Assembly: GCA_947503575.1 (NCBI GenBank)
Contig: CANNDZ010000002.1
Coordinates: 742,753 to 806,752, forward strand
Reading direction: 5' to 3'
Length of the DNA stretch: 64,000 bases
From: an uncultured Kordiimonas sp.
Lineage (GTDB): Bacteria; Pseudomonadota; Alphaproteobacteria; Sphingomonadales; Kordiimonadaceae
In this document: one piece after another, positions 1 to 7,405 of the stretch
Position numbering within the stretch: the stretch's first letter is position 1
Layout: each line of letters starts with the position of its first letter
Translations under genes and position numbers: made by a program
The notes under the pieces: model-generated
Databases searched by the model: none
What the model saw: the letters and a program-made list of their open reading frames with translations, nothing else
Told to the model about the DNA's origin: nothing

Positions 1-170
1 ATGGGGGCGTATTCAACCAGGTTGCCCTGCGCCCGACTGGCCGTTAACAACCCCTCATCATCCCCTGTTCCCAAACTGACTTCTGCACGCAGCCGATTCT
101 TTGAAACATTGTATGAAAGGTAGACCAAAAGCAGGCCCAAAAAACTTGCCGATATCAGTGTGATGGTCAT
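1..170 (-). CDS. MAPEG family membrane protein, 3' part cut by window edge
   Basis: The minus-strand reading from the ATG at 170 gives a first membrane helix (MTITLISASFLGLLLVYLSY), then a basic stretch and RAQGNLVEYAP at the window edge. An arginine followed by GN(F/L)VEYAPL after the first helix is the hallmark of MAPEG proteins (membrane-associated proteins in eicosanoid and glutathione metabolism), four-helix inner-membrane proteins of about 130 aa. Only the first 56 codons are present. A GGGAGAG ribosome site sits about 6 nt upstream of the ATG. The substrate cannot be inferred. The next gene diverges from it. Confidence 0.7.
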   Translation of the reverse strand, partial: MTITLISASFLGLLLVYLSYNVSKNRLRAEVSLGTGDDEGLLTASRAQGNLVEYAP

Positions 171-290
171 AAGGTCTCTCCCGATGATTTTGTTCCCGCG
201 CCACACTGGGCGGGAATACGATCATGGTCAAGGGTCCTGGCCCGGTTGTATCTGTGCCTTGCCCCACCTTTGCATGTTTGGAATGTTGCC

Positions 291-863
291 ATGAAAGATC
301 GCTTCAGTGATTGGAGCCTGTATCACAAAGCTGTTGCCGCCTTCGTCGCCGCGCTGGCGTTTGGCGTTATTCTGCGCGCTTTGCTAGTTATAGATACCGC
401 CTTTGAAGTGTCGGCAGATCAAACCCTGACTGCAAGTGCAGATACTGTGTGGCACCTTATGTCATCAGACGATGAGCGCGACAAATGGCAAGCAGAACTG
501 ATGGACCTGGTGGAGTTGACCGGCCCCACGGCCGAAGCGGGGGCGACCCGCCTTCTTTTCTGGAAGCGCGGCGCACGCCGCTGGCAGTCCGTCGAGCGGA
601 CCAGGGATGTTCTTACCGGGCGTGTTTTAGGCTTTCTGCAGTCTTCAGACGAAGACACCCGCTGGGTAACACTGTCACTTGATGTTACAGGTGACTGCCA
701 AACCACCCTGCAAATTGAAGAAATTATCAAACCCGCCGGGTACCTGGACCGTTTTTGGTTTTTTAATCAGCGTACCAATCATGAAAACCGCCTAGCGGCG
801 TCGCTGGATGCCATAGAGCGCTGGGCCACCATCCAAGATACCAACTGCTCAGCTGATAAATGA
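291..863 (+). CDS. SRPBCC-fold protein with N-terminal membrane anchor
   Basis: This 190-aa protein has one hydrophobic helix (about residues 9-33) followed by a region typical of the START/SRPBCC (polyketide cyclase/dehydrase-like) ligand-binding fold: an early strand with ASADTVWHLMSSDDERDKW, then a string of predicted strands and a C-terminal helix. I chose the ATG at 291 (MKDRFSDW) because the upstream in-frame extension is not conserved-looking; the reading frame is open from 246. The family binds or modifies hydrophobic ligands; nothing here fixes the ligand. It is divergent from the MAPEG gene. Confidence 0.65.
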   Translation: MKDRFSDWSLYHKAVAAFVAALAFGVILRALLVIDTAFEVSADQTLTASADTVWHLMSSDDERDKWQAELMDLVELTGPTAEAGATRLLFWKRGARRWQSVERTRDVLTGRVLGFLQSSDEDTRWVTLSLDVTGDCQTTLQIEEIIKPAGYLDRFWFFNQRTNHENRLAASLDAIERWATIQDTNCSADK

Positions 864-912
864 GCACAATAAAGTCTGGACTCAGGCGATAGCAGCCCTA
901 AGGCAAAAATCC

Positions 913-1086
913 TTACGAAACGTCAAAATCAGTAAATTCCCAACCGGAACTGCGTTCCATTTCCGCCAGAAACAGGTTTTCGGCGGCCACGACGGCTTCT
1001 TCTTCACTGTCGGCATCCACTTCTGCAACCCAGTAAAATTCGCCTCGGCCCATTGTTGCTTTCAGGGTGACTTTTTTGCGTGCCAT
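913..1086 (-). CDS. Small acidic protein of unknown function, 57 aa
   Basis: The frame is open from 1230, but the likely start is the ATG at 1086 (MARKKVTLKA), preceded by AGGACAG at ribosome-binding distance. The protein begins basic, contains FYWVAEVDADSEEEAVVAAENLF and ends in WEFTDFDVS. The alternation of a strand-like segment with a helix that mediates a DADSEEEA pattern resembles small 'AhpA/DUF1508-like' input modules, but I do not recognise the family. It follows the glycosyltransferase gene on the same strand, with 106 nt between them, and could be co-transcribed. Confidence 0.5.
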   Translation of the reverse strand: MARKKVTLKATMGRGEFYWVAEVDADSEEEAVVAAENLFLAEMERSSGWEFTDFDVS

Positions 1087-1192
1087 GTGCCTGTCCTCAG
1101 GTGTTGAACGTGTCAGTTTTCTGGAATGGGATTTACAGCGTTTAGCATGAGCCTTGAGTAGCTGCAATCGTTTGGGACGGATTGTATCCGGG

Positions 1193-2143
1193 TTACCGAG
1201 AGATGGGCTCGCCGCGCCTAAAAGCGGCATTCAGGGCAAGAAAGTCTTCTAGCGGGCGTCGCTGCACCTTCATAAAATCACGTCGGGCGGTATTTACCAG
1301 CGCTTCACGACTTTTATAGACATCGCGCACATTGGCGGCGTTTGGAACCGCATCCAGTTTTGCAATGGCATCAGCAAAACCGGCATCATCCATAACTATG
1401 CGGGCTGTCGCCAATTTGTTGAAATGAAAGTACCGGATGGTATCGCGCCAGGGCGCAGGTTTGCCACCCCGATATATGTGTCCGATCTCCACACCATTGA
1501 TGACCTGACAACTCCCTCCGACAAGCCACGCCTTTATGCTGATCAGAGGTTCTTCCCCACCGTAGCGATGCAAACCCCGGTATCCTGCGAACGACACCAT
1601 AAAATCCCGTTGGATCGCGTAACATCCCCCCAAAACACAGGGTACATAAGTTGTGGGCATGTCGCCGCGCGGCCTTACATTCCAGTCTGCTTTCAGCCAA
1701 TTTTCAAAGTCGGGTTCATCCATACGGACGCTGGCACCGATACCAACGGCAGCACCACTTGGGACGCCGCCGGGCCGCAGGGGTTTGCTGCGCGTGCAAT
1801 ACAGCGCCTTGGGGTCGTGCTCGATCGTTTGGTTAACAACATCATGCCAGCCCTCAGCATAAAACCGCATGTGGGCATCCAGAAAAATGACATTCTGTGT
1901 TTTGGCCCACATAAGGCCCTTGTGGCGGCAGTGGGCTGGCCCGACTTGTGTGTCGTTGGCAAAATACCGGCAGTCATATTGGTTTGCGACAGCTTCATAG
2001 TCCCGTCCGTCATCGGATGCATCATTAATCAACATAATGTCCACCGCATCGCCGCAGGTATCGCGGATGCCGCGCACGGTATGCGCCACTTCATCGCCTT
2101 CGTTGGCAAAACAAATCACTGCGGTTAGTTTGGGGTTGGTCAC
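1193..2143 (-). CDS. GT-A glycosyltransferase with GalNAc-transferase-like motifs
   Basis: The 316-aa protein starts with a GT2-type strand (TAVICFANEGDEVAHTVRGI) and LINDASDDG, the nucleotide-sugar binding half. The metal site reads FLDAH, a DxH motif rather than the usual DxD, and the acceptor half has GGCYAIQRDF followed by YGGEEPLISIKAWLVGG. DxH plus GGE-(N/E)-x4-S-x-(K/R)-x-W-x2-GG is the pattern of animal polypeptide GalNAc-transferases (GT27) and bacterial relatives. The start is a GTG at 2143 with GGAA about 7 nt upstream; the nearby ATG at 2150 is out of frame. No membrane helix is evident, so the enzyme is probably cytoplasmic. Acceptor unknown. Confidence 0.75.
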   Translation of the reverse strand: MTNPKLTAVICFANEGDEVAHTVRGIRDTCGDAVDIMLINDASDDGRDYEAVANQYDCRYFANDTQVGPAHCRHKGLMWAKTQNVIFLDAHMRFYAEGWHDVVNQTIEHDPKALYCTRSKPLRPGGVPSGAAVGIGASVRMDEPDFENWLKADWNVRPRGDMPTTYVPCVLGGCYAIQRDFMVSFAGYRGLHRYGGEEPLISIKAWLVGGSCQVINGVEIGHIYRGGKPAPWRDTIRYFHFNKLATARIVMDDAGFADAIAKLDAVPNAANVRDVYKSREALVNTARRDFMKVQRRPLEDFLALNAAFRRGEPISR

Positions 2144-2297
2144 AAGGCATTCCGGCAGGTGGGACTGTGTTTAACGTCCGCACCACTTAAGCGGAGTAGT
2201 TGCGCCGTTGCAACAAAAAGCACTTCTGTTTTCCAAGGCTGCCGCATGATCGCTGACCACGCTTGACGAGTACACTGGTTTCACTTAATCAAAAAGG

Positions 2298-2433
2298 CAC
2301 CAACAAGTGAGAGACTTAATGATAGTCACATCGACATACAAACCACTGCTTCAGACTGGCGCCTGCCGCTCAGTTGCTGCAGTGCGTCTATGCTCGAGTG
2401 ATAGTGATAAAGCCTAGCGGCTTCTCTTCTTTT
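2298..2433 (+). ncRNA. Candidate intergenic small RNA
   Basis: A sigma-70-like promoter (TTGACG at 2263, 17-nt spacer, TAATCA at 2286) would start a transcript near 2298. About 135 nt downstream the sequence AAGCC-TAGC-GGCTT followed by CTCTTCTTTT looks like an intrinsic terminator. No ribosome site plus open frame is seen in between. Boundaries are estimates from these signals only; no known RNA family was recognised. Confidence 0.28.
2410..2433 (+). terminator. Short hairpin with pyrimidine tail
   Basis: Stem AAGCC (2410-2414) pairs with GGCTT (2419-2423) around a TAGC tetraloop, followed by CTCTTCTTTT. The five-base stem is short for a terminator but the tail is convincing. It would end the candidate small RNA. 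Confidence 0.3.
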
Positions 2434-2471
2434 CATCCGAGCTTTCTTCCCCGCTCGGATTTGATGACATC

Positions 2472-2506
2472 ATTCCGTAGCGATTTCCAAAATCCTGATA
2501 CGGAAT
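2472..2506 (+). promoter_or_regulatory. Inverted repeat in the MATE exporter leader
   Basis: ATTCCGTA (2472-2479) is exactly complementary to TACGGAAT (2499-2506), with 19 nt between. The right arm contains the GGAA that is the only Shine-Dalgarno-like sequence for the ATG at 2514. It is therefore either an operator overlapping the promoter region or an RNA hairpin able to hide the ribosome site. Confidence 0.35.
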
Positions 2507-2513
2507 TGATAGT

Positions 2514-3914
2514 ATGGCTACCTTAGCCTCAGATAATACACCTCAAAAAACAGAACTGCCGACAACATGGCAGGGCGAAACACGCATCTTGCTGGCGCTT
2601 GGGGTTCCCATGGCGCTCACGCAGTTGATTGCATTTGCAGTTTACACCATTGATGTCCTGATGATTGGCAGGATATCGCCAGAAGACCTGGCGGCAGCAT
2701 CCATTGGCACGGTGATTTACTTTGCCCTTTGGATGGTGGGCTCTGGGCCCGTGATGGCGGTGTCACCGCTGGTAAGTCAGGCGCTTGGTGCCGACCAGAA
2801 TGATACGCAGGATGTGCGGCGGTCTGTGCGCATGGCACTGTGGGCGATTTTTCTCATGTTCCCGGTTGTGGTCATTGCGCTGGCGCTCACGGAACCGGTT
2901 GCGCTGGCTCTTGGCCAGGACCCTGTTGTTTCTGCCAAGGCAGCAGATTATGTTTTGGCGCTGGCGTTTGGGTGGCCCTTTGCCCTTGCTACCATGGCGC
3001 TTCGGAACTTTTTGGCCGCTCTTGAGAAAACCAAAATACCGCTTTTGCTCGCGGGTATGACAACCCTTCTGAATGCGGGGCTGAACTATCTATTCATTTT
3101 TGGCAAATTTGGTTTTCCCCGGATGGAACTGGTGGGGGCGGGAATTGCGTCCTCTTTGTCCTACACGGCTGGTTTTTTCCTGTTTGTTGGCTACATTTTG
3201 CTCGATAAACGCGCCAAAACCTTTGACCTGTTCCACCGTTTTTGGCGGTCGGACTGGCAGCGCCTGCGCGAAGTGGTAGCGCTTGGATGGCCGATTAGCC
3301 TGACCACAATTTTTGAAGGCATGTTGTTCAATTCAGCCGTTATCCTGATGGGCCTGATTGGCATTATGGAAGTGGCCGCCTACCAGATTTCTATTAATGT
3401 GGTGGCGCTCGCTTTCATGTTGCCTTGGGGACTTTCTATGGCGGGGGCGGTTCGTATTGGCCTTGCAAAAGGGGCGGAAAATGATGCTGCCGTTAAGCGG
3501 TCCGCGTCCGTGACACTGGTCGCGGCGACCTTGTCTGTGGTTGCGCTTGCGGTTGTCATCGGGTTGTTTCCGATGAACGTTGCCGCTTTTTACCTGGACC
3601 CCGATGACCCGGCCAATGGTGCGGTTATCCGGCTGGTGCTTTTGTTCCTGCCAATTGCCGGGGTCTTTATGGTGTTTGACGCGGCGCAAGTGGCGGCAAA
3701 CCAGTTGCTAAGGGGCCTCAAAGATGTGCGCGCCCCCATGTATCTGGCTGGTGTCAGCTACTGGATCATCGGGTTTCCGGTGGCGCTGTTTCTGGGGCTG
3801 GGCACAGCCATGGGGGCGGTTGGCATTTGGTACGGCCTGACCGCAGGGCTTATGTCTGCAACGGTGCTGTTAGGGAGCCGCCTGTGGTGGATTGCCTGGC
3901 GAAAAAAGACATAG
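2514..3914 (+). CDS. MATE family multidrug/cation antiporter
   Basis: A 466-aa integral inner-membrane protein with about twelve hydrophobic helices and a two-fold repeat, the size of the NorM/DinF-type MATE exporters that expel cationic drugs in exchange for sodium or protons. Family-typical segments include the first helix GVPMALTQLIAFAVYTIDVLMIGR, broken here only for description, the SPLVSQALGA stretch in helix 2, and ALGWPISLTTIFEG at the start of the second half, matching VALGWPI(S/G)x3-EG of MATE proteins. It follows an unusual leader dyad (2472-2506) and ends at a bidirectional terminator. The substrate is not predictable. Confidence 0.9.
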   Translation: MATLASDNTPQKTELPTTWQGETRILLALGVPMALTQLIAFAVYTIDVLMIGRISPEDLAAASIGTVIYFALWMVGSGPVMAVSPLVSQALGADQNDTQDVRRSVRMALWAIFLMFPVVVIALALTEPVALALGQDPVVSAKAADYVLALAFGWPFALATMALRNFLAALEKTKIPLLLAGMTTLLNAGLNYLFIFGKFGFPRMELVGAGIASSLSYTAGFFLFVGYILLDKRAKTFDLFHRFWRSDWQRLREVVALGWPISLTTIFEGMLFNSAVILMGLIGIMEVAAYQISINVVALAFMLPWGLSMAGAVRIGLAKGAENDAAVKRSASVTLVAATLSVVALAVVIGLFPMNVAAFYLDPDDPANGAVIRLVLLFLPIAGVFMVFDAAQVAANQLLRGLKDVRAPMYLAGVSYWIIGFPVALFLGLGTAMGAVGIWYGLTAGLMSATVLLGSRLWWIAWRKKT

Positions 3915-3928
3915 CCCATGAACAAAAA

Positions 3929-3956
3929 AAAGAGGCGGTCATGAGGCCGCCTCTTT
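3929..3956. terminator. Bidirectional intrinsic terminator
   Basis: AAAGAGGCGG (3929-3938) pairs perfectly with CCGCCTCTTT (3947-3956) around an 8-nt loop, with A-runs on the left and T on the right. It lies between the convergent MATE exporter and acyl-CoA dehydrogenase genes and can serve both. Confidence 0.85.
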
Positions 3957-3994
3957 ACCATGGTATCTGATAGAAGGTTTTAACGCGCAGTCTG

Positions 3995-5134
3995 TTAGAG
4001 CGTGCGGCCAATCAATTCTTTCATAATCTCGGACGTGCCGCCGTAAATGCGCTGCACGCGGCTGTCAGTATAATGATGGGCAATTTCATATTCGGACATA
4101 AAGCCATACCCGCCGTGCAGTTGCACACAGGTATCCACTACCCGGCCCTGCATTTCTGTGGTCCACAGCTTGGACATAGCGCCGCCTGCTGCGTCCAGCT
4201 CGCCCTTGATGTGTTTGGCCAGACATTGGTCAACAAACGCCCACCCCACTTCCAGCTCGGTTTTCATTTCCGCCATTTTAAAGCGCGTGTTCTGGAACTT
4301 CATGATTGGTTTGCCAAATGCCTCACGCTCGTTGACATACTTCAGCGTGATATCAAAAGCCCGCTGCGCGCCCGCCATCGCGATAAAGCCAATCGACAGG
4401 CGTTCCTGCGGCAATTGCTGCATCAAATACATAAAGCCCGCGTTTTCATGACCAATCATATTGGTTGTCGGCACGCGCACTTCATCGAAAAACAATTCTG
4501 ACGTGTCAGACGAATGCTGGCCGATTTTATCCAGATTGCGACCCCGCCGGAACCCTTCGCGGTCGGCCTCCACAACAATCAAGCTAACGCCGCGTGCGCC
4601 TTCTGCCGGGTTTGTTTTGCAGGCAACAATAACAAAATCACAGTTTTGACCATTGGAGATAAACGTCTTTGAGCCATTGATAACATAATGGTTGCCGTCC
4701 AGTTTGGCGGTCGTCTTGATGCCTTGCAGGTCACTGCCGGTGCCAGGCTCCGTCATGGCAATCGCGCCCACCATCTCGCCGGTCGCCATTTTGGGCAGAA
4801 TTCGTTCTTTCAACTCGTCAGAGCCATAGTCCTTGAGGTACGGCGCAACAATATCGGAATGCACGGCAATGCCCGCCCCGCCTGCACGGTTATACACCTG
4901 TTCTTCGTTAATAATGCAGTTGAAGCGATAATCGCCGCCCACACCGCCGTATTCCTCCGGCATCTGCGGGCACAGTAAACCGGCATCGCCCAGCTTGTTC
5001 CAAAACTCACGGGGTACTTGGCCCGCTTTGCTCCATTCTTCGCCGTAAGGCGTGGCTTCCACCTGAAAAAACTTCCGCACCGCATCCCGGAAAATATGGT
5101 GCTCTTCTTCGTAAATTGCGCGCTGCGCCAGCAT
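3995..5134 (-). CDS. Acyl-CoA dehydrogenase
   Basis: This is a 379-aa FAD flavoenzyme that introduces the alpha-beta double bond into acyl-CoA, feeding electrons to ETF. It has the family's N-terminal helical domain (FRDAVRKFF), the FAD-contacting AMTEPGTGSDLQGIKT with YVINGSKTFISNG in the middle beta domain, and the C-terminal signature HGGYGFMSEYEIAHHYTDSR plus QRIYGGTSEIMKELIGR. The pattern is closest to long-chain acyl-CoA dehydrogenases. The start is the ATG at 5134 (MLAQRAIYEEEH), preceded by GGGAGGGA; an in-frame ATG at 5179 lacks a ribosome site. A perfect TetR-type palindrome lies 82 nt upstream, suggesting control by an acyl-CoA-responsive repressor not encoded here. Confidence 0.93.
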   Translation of the reverse strand: MLAQRAIYEEEHHIFRDAVRKFFQVEATPYGEEWSKAGQVPREFWNKLGDAGLLCPQMPEEYGGVGGDYRFNCIINEEQVYNRAGGAGIAVHSDIVAPYLKDYGSDELKERILPKMATGEMVGAIAMTEPGTGSDLQGIKTTAKLDGNHYVINGSKTFISNGQNCDFVIVACKTNPAEGARGVSLIVVEADREGFRRGRNLDKIGQHSSDTSELFFDEVRVPTTNMIGHENAGFMYLMQQLPQERLSIGFIAMAGAQRAFDITLKYVNEREAFGKPIMKFQNTRFKMAEMKTELEVGWAFVDQCLAKHIKGELDAAGGAMSKLWTTEMQGRVVDTCVQLHGGYGFMSEYEIAHHYTDSRVQRIYGGTSEIMKELIGRTL

Positions 5135-5215
5135 GGCGTGTCCCTCCCTAAAAGGCTCTGCTATAACTTGATTACGCATGAAGATGGCGCGCGCGCACCT
5201 TCAAGTCAAATTTTA

Positions 5216-5231
5216 TGGACTGATCAGTCCA
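5216..5231. promoter_or_regulatory. Perfect 16-bp palindrome, probable TetR-family operator
   Basis: TGGACTGATCAGTCCA is a complete 16-bp palindrome lying upstream of the acyl-CoA dehydrogenase start, next to a minus-strand TTGACT (5209-5204) that may be a -35 box. Size, symmetry and gene context fit a TetR-family repressor site. Confidence 0.6.
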
Positions 5232-5261
5232 CTTTTTCGTTCACGAGGATGATTGAAGCAC

Positions 5262-5284
5262 AAAAAAGGGGGCCAGCGGCCCCC
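5262..5284 (-). terminator. Intrinsic terminator of the small periplasmic protein gene
   Basis: On the minus strand GGGGGCC (5284-5278) pairs with GGCCCCC (5274-5268) around a GCT triloop and is followed by six T. It lies 24 nt past the stop of the gene at 5309-5662. Confidence 0.85.
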
Positions 5285-5308
5285 TGTCATCAGCATTACC
5301 GCTGTGGT

Positions 5309-5662
5309 CTACCGGCTTTGTTGTGACCGGCGATACGCGCGAATTGCCTCATTCAACTGGATTTGCAGGTCGCGCCTATCGTTATGCAGGTCGTTCAAAT
5401 CTTCCTGACGGCGCGCAATCTGTTCCTTTGTCATGTAAGGCGCAAACTTCGACGTTCGGTTTTCCATGCAGCCCAGGAACTCATCAACTTTATTAGAGTA
5501 AGACAACACCATATTACGCGCTGTTCTAATATCTTCCGCAGACGCCGTTGCCCCTGCAGGAACAACCGGCACGTCAAGCGGTGGTGGGCCACAGTCTTTT
5601 GCCTGCGCTGGCACAGCTACAATCGCGGCCGCACCAGCCAGAAGGACACAAAGTTTTTTCAT
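5309..5662 (-). CDS. Secreted small protein of unknown function
   Basis: A 117-aa protein with a clear signal peptide (MKKLCVLLAGAAAIVAVPAQA, cut before KDCGPP). The mature part has a short proline-rich segment with one cysteine, then helices containing a second cysteine (EFLGCMENRT), and a strongly charged C-terminal helix (QEDLNDLHNDRRDLQIQLNE) that may be a coiled coil. The two cysteines could form a disulfide in the periplasm. I chose the ATG at 5662 because it begins the signal peptide; the frame extends upstream to 5716. Its own terminator follows. Confidence 0.65.
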   Translation of the reverse strand: MKKLCVLLAGAAAIVAVPAQAKDCGPPPLDVPVVPAGATASAEDIRTARNMVLSYSNKVDEFLGCMENRTSKFAPYMTKEQIARRQEDLNDLHNDRRDLQIQLNEAIRAYRRSQQSR

Positions 5663-5815
5663 GTCAATATTCTCACTCAAAAGCACAATCCATAATTTGC
5701 TGCAGGGATGCGGCAAATCCGAAGCGCATTTTACTCAAATCAATCTAAATGGCAAATGAACGGACGTTTACGCTGCCGCACCCCAAAGGCGGGACGCGGC
5801 AAAGCGGCTTCTCGG

Positions 5816-6610
5816 CTATTTTTTAGCAGGGGCTTTTTTCGCCGCAGGTTTCTTGGCTGCCGGTTTCTTGGCCGGAGCTTTTTTTGCCGCCGGTTTTTTA
5901 GCCGCTGCCTTCTTTGCTGCTGGTTTTTTATCAGCAGGCTTCTCGGCTGGCGCAGGTGCCTCAGTAGTCTGGTCCGCAGTCGGGCCCGTAGTTTGGCCTG
6001 TCTGCGCTGCCGCAGCTTGCTGCTGTGCAGCTTGCTGTGCTGCCTGGGCTTTCGCCCGCTCTTCATCTTCCTGCTTCGCCAGTTCCGGGAACAATTGGCG
6101 ATACACTGCGTTTACCCGGCCCGCCACATCTGAAATGGCATCTGCAATCGCCTGGAAATTATACCCGACACCCTGATAATAGAAGGTGCGGTTCTGCGTG
6201 TTGTAGGCGCGGTACAAGCATTCTATCGGGGTTTTACCGTCGCCCAGATTTGCCAAATCGCCTACATAATCAAAAACAACCTGCTCACCTTTGGTCGAGC
6301 TAACCCATTCTTCGGTTTTCTGATCCGTGCGTTCCCACAACTCAGCCAGGCGGCGATCATTAAGCGGATGCTTTTCCTGCAACTGCAAAACTTTGCGCAG
6401 GGCTTCCCCCCGCCCACGAGAGCGCGCCCGCGTCGGCCACAACAAAGCCGCCAACTGGCTTGATGGCATCAGAACCATCTGGCTTGCAAACAAAACACCC
6501 GGTCCGGCACGGTTGTTCATTGCCTGATTAAAAAGGTTAAAAGCAGCTTCGGTGTGCAGGCACTGATTGCGCAGTTCGTGAATGTAAATGGCGAGCGTGT
6601 TGGTATCCAT
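5816..6610 (-). CDS. Protein with lysine/alanine/proline repeat tail
   Basis: The 264-aa product has a globular N-terminal part (about 1-175, with IYIHELRNQCLHTEAAFNLF and FYYQGVGYNFQAIADAI) of unrecognised fold, an Ala/Gln-rich linker (about 180-215), and a 45-residue tail made of KPAAKK/KAAAKK/KAPAKK units, like histone H1 and bacterial H1-like DNA-binding tails. Such tails usually bind DNA or other polyanions. No signal peptide is seen, so a cytoplasmic nucleic-acid role is an inference. The antisense strand of the tail gives a misleading Ala/Phe-rich frame. Function unknown. Confidence 0.6.
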   Translation of the reverse strand: MDTNTLAIYIHELRNQCLHTEAAFNLFNQAMNNRAGPGVLFASQMVLMPSSQLAALLWPTRARSRGRGEALRKVLQLQEKHPLNDRRLAELWERTDQKTEEWVSSTKGEQVVFDYVGDLANLGDGKTPIECLYRAYNTQNRTFYYQGVGYNFQAIADAISDVAGRVNAVYRQLFPELAKQEDEERAKAQAAQQAAQQQAAAAQTGQTTGPTADQTTEAPAPAEKPADKKPAAKKAAAKKPAAKKAPAKKPAAKKPAAKKAPAKK

Positions 6611-6887
6611 GGCAGCTTGTATCTCGTATTGTTTTCATGCTGGTACAGTCTCAACGCCATGGCCACTCTGGTCGCCATGTCGATAAAGCCCGCACCCTGT
6701 TCGCCCGGAGCGATAGCACAAGCCTTGCCTGCATGCCAGTCAGTTATTGCGCTAACGGTTGCGCTTCCATGCTTTCAGGGCCGCCAGATACACAAAAACA
6801 GGCTTTAGCGAACAGCCACTAGCGACTTTAATTGGTTTTTTGTACGCGTTCTGGTATGGTAAGCGCGGGTAAATAGTGGGTGCCATA

Positions 6888-7313
6888 ATGGCAGACGTAA
6901 CAGCAGCAGCCGGTTCGGCTGCAGGTGTAAACACAGTTTCGCGTCCTGGCGGTGGTCCGGGCGGCGCCAGCGGCTCATCACGGGTGGGTGCGCTTAGGCC
7001 TGTGTCGGCTGTTGCGCCGACAGCGCAGTCCTTTGCTCAGTCTTTCGCCATCGCGCGCCCGGCTGCAGACGAAAAACCTGCCCCTGCCAAACCAGAACCG
7101 GGGACCGGGCGGTTATCCAGTTCGGTTCAGCTTATTCTGGCAGAAACACGCGCTCAGGAAGACCAGTCAGACTTTATCGATCGCTCCACGCTTGATCACG
7201 CTGCCAACAGCTATGCACAAAGTGAAGCCTCGGTTCGGGAAACGATCGGTCTTGCCCAGATCGCAGCAGCAACAGCGGTTGCCCGCACTGAAGCCAGCGA
7301 CACAAGCGCATAA
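6888..7313 (+). CDS. Hypothetical protein, low complexity N-terminus
   Basis: A 141-aa protein whose first 80 residues are rich in Ala, Gly, Ser and Pro (probably disordered) and whose C-terminal part is helical (LSSSVQLILAETRAQEDQSDF, RETIGLAQIAAATAVA; quoted in parts). No signal peptide or membrane helix. The ATG at 6888 (MADVTAAAG) is preferred; a GTG at 6876 is in frame. I do not recognise a family. It stands alone between divergent and convergent neighbours. Confidence 0.5.
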   Translation: MADVTAAAGSAAGVNTVSRPGGGPGGASGSSRVGALRPVSAVAPTAQSFAQSFAIARPAADEKPAPAKPEPGTGRLSSSVQLILAETRAQEDQSDFIDRSTLDHAANSYAQSEASVRETIGLAQIAAATAVARTEASDTSA

Positions 7314-7405
7314 CCCGTTAACCTTGAATGATTGTTTGCACGGGGCAGACAGTCCCGCGTAACAGGTATGCCCATACGGCCCGCACGCAAACCCCAAAAA
7401 CTAGA

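Larger units (their letters stand above)
2144..2513. other. 370-nt intergenic region with promoter, sRNA candidate and hairpins
   Basis: No convincing open reading frame lies here. It holds a promoter-like pair TTGACG (2263-2268) and TAATCA (2286-2291) with a 17-nt spacer, a small hairpin followed by a pyrimidine tail (2410-2433), a perfect 8-bp hairpin (2435-2442 with 2453-2460) lacking a T-run, and an 8-bp dyad directly in front of the MATE exporter start (2472-2506). These elements are listed separately. Confidence 0.5.

Noticed and set aside
2435..2460. Perfect 8-bp hairpin ATCCGAGC/GCTCGGAT as a terminator
   Set aside because: No T-run follows on either strand; it may still be structural but is not called a terminator.
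5853..6176. Ala/Phe-rich membrane-like open frame
   Set aside because: It is the reverse strand of the lysine/alanine repeat tail; apparent hydrophobicity is an artefact of translating that repeat backwards.
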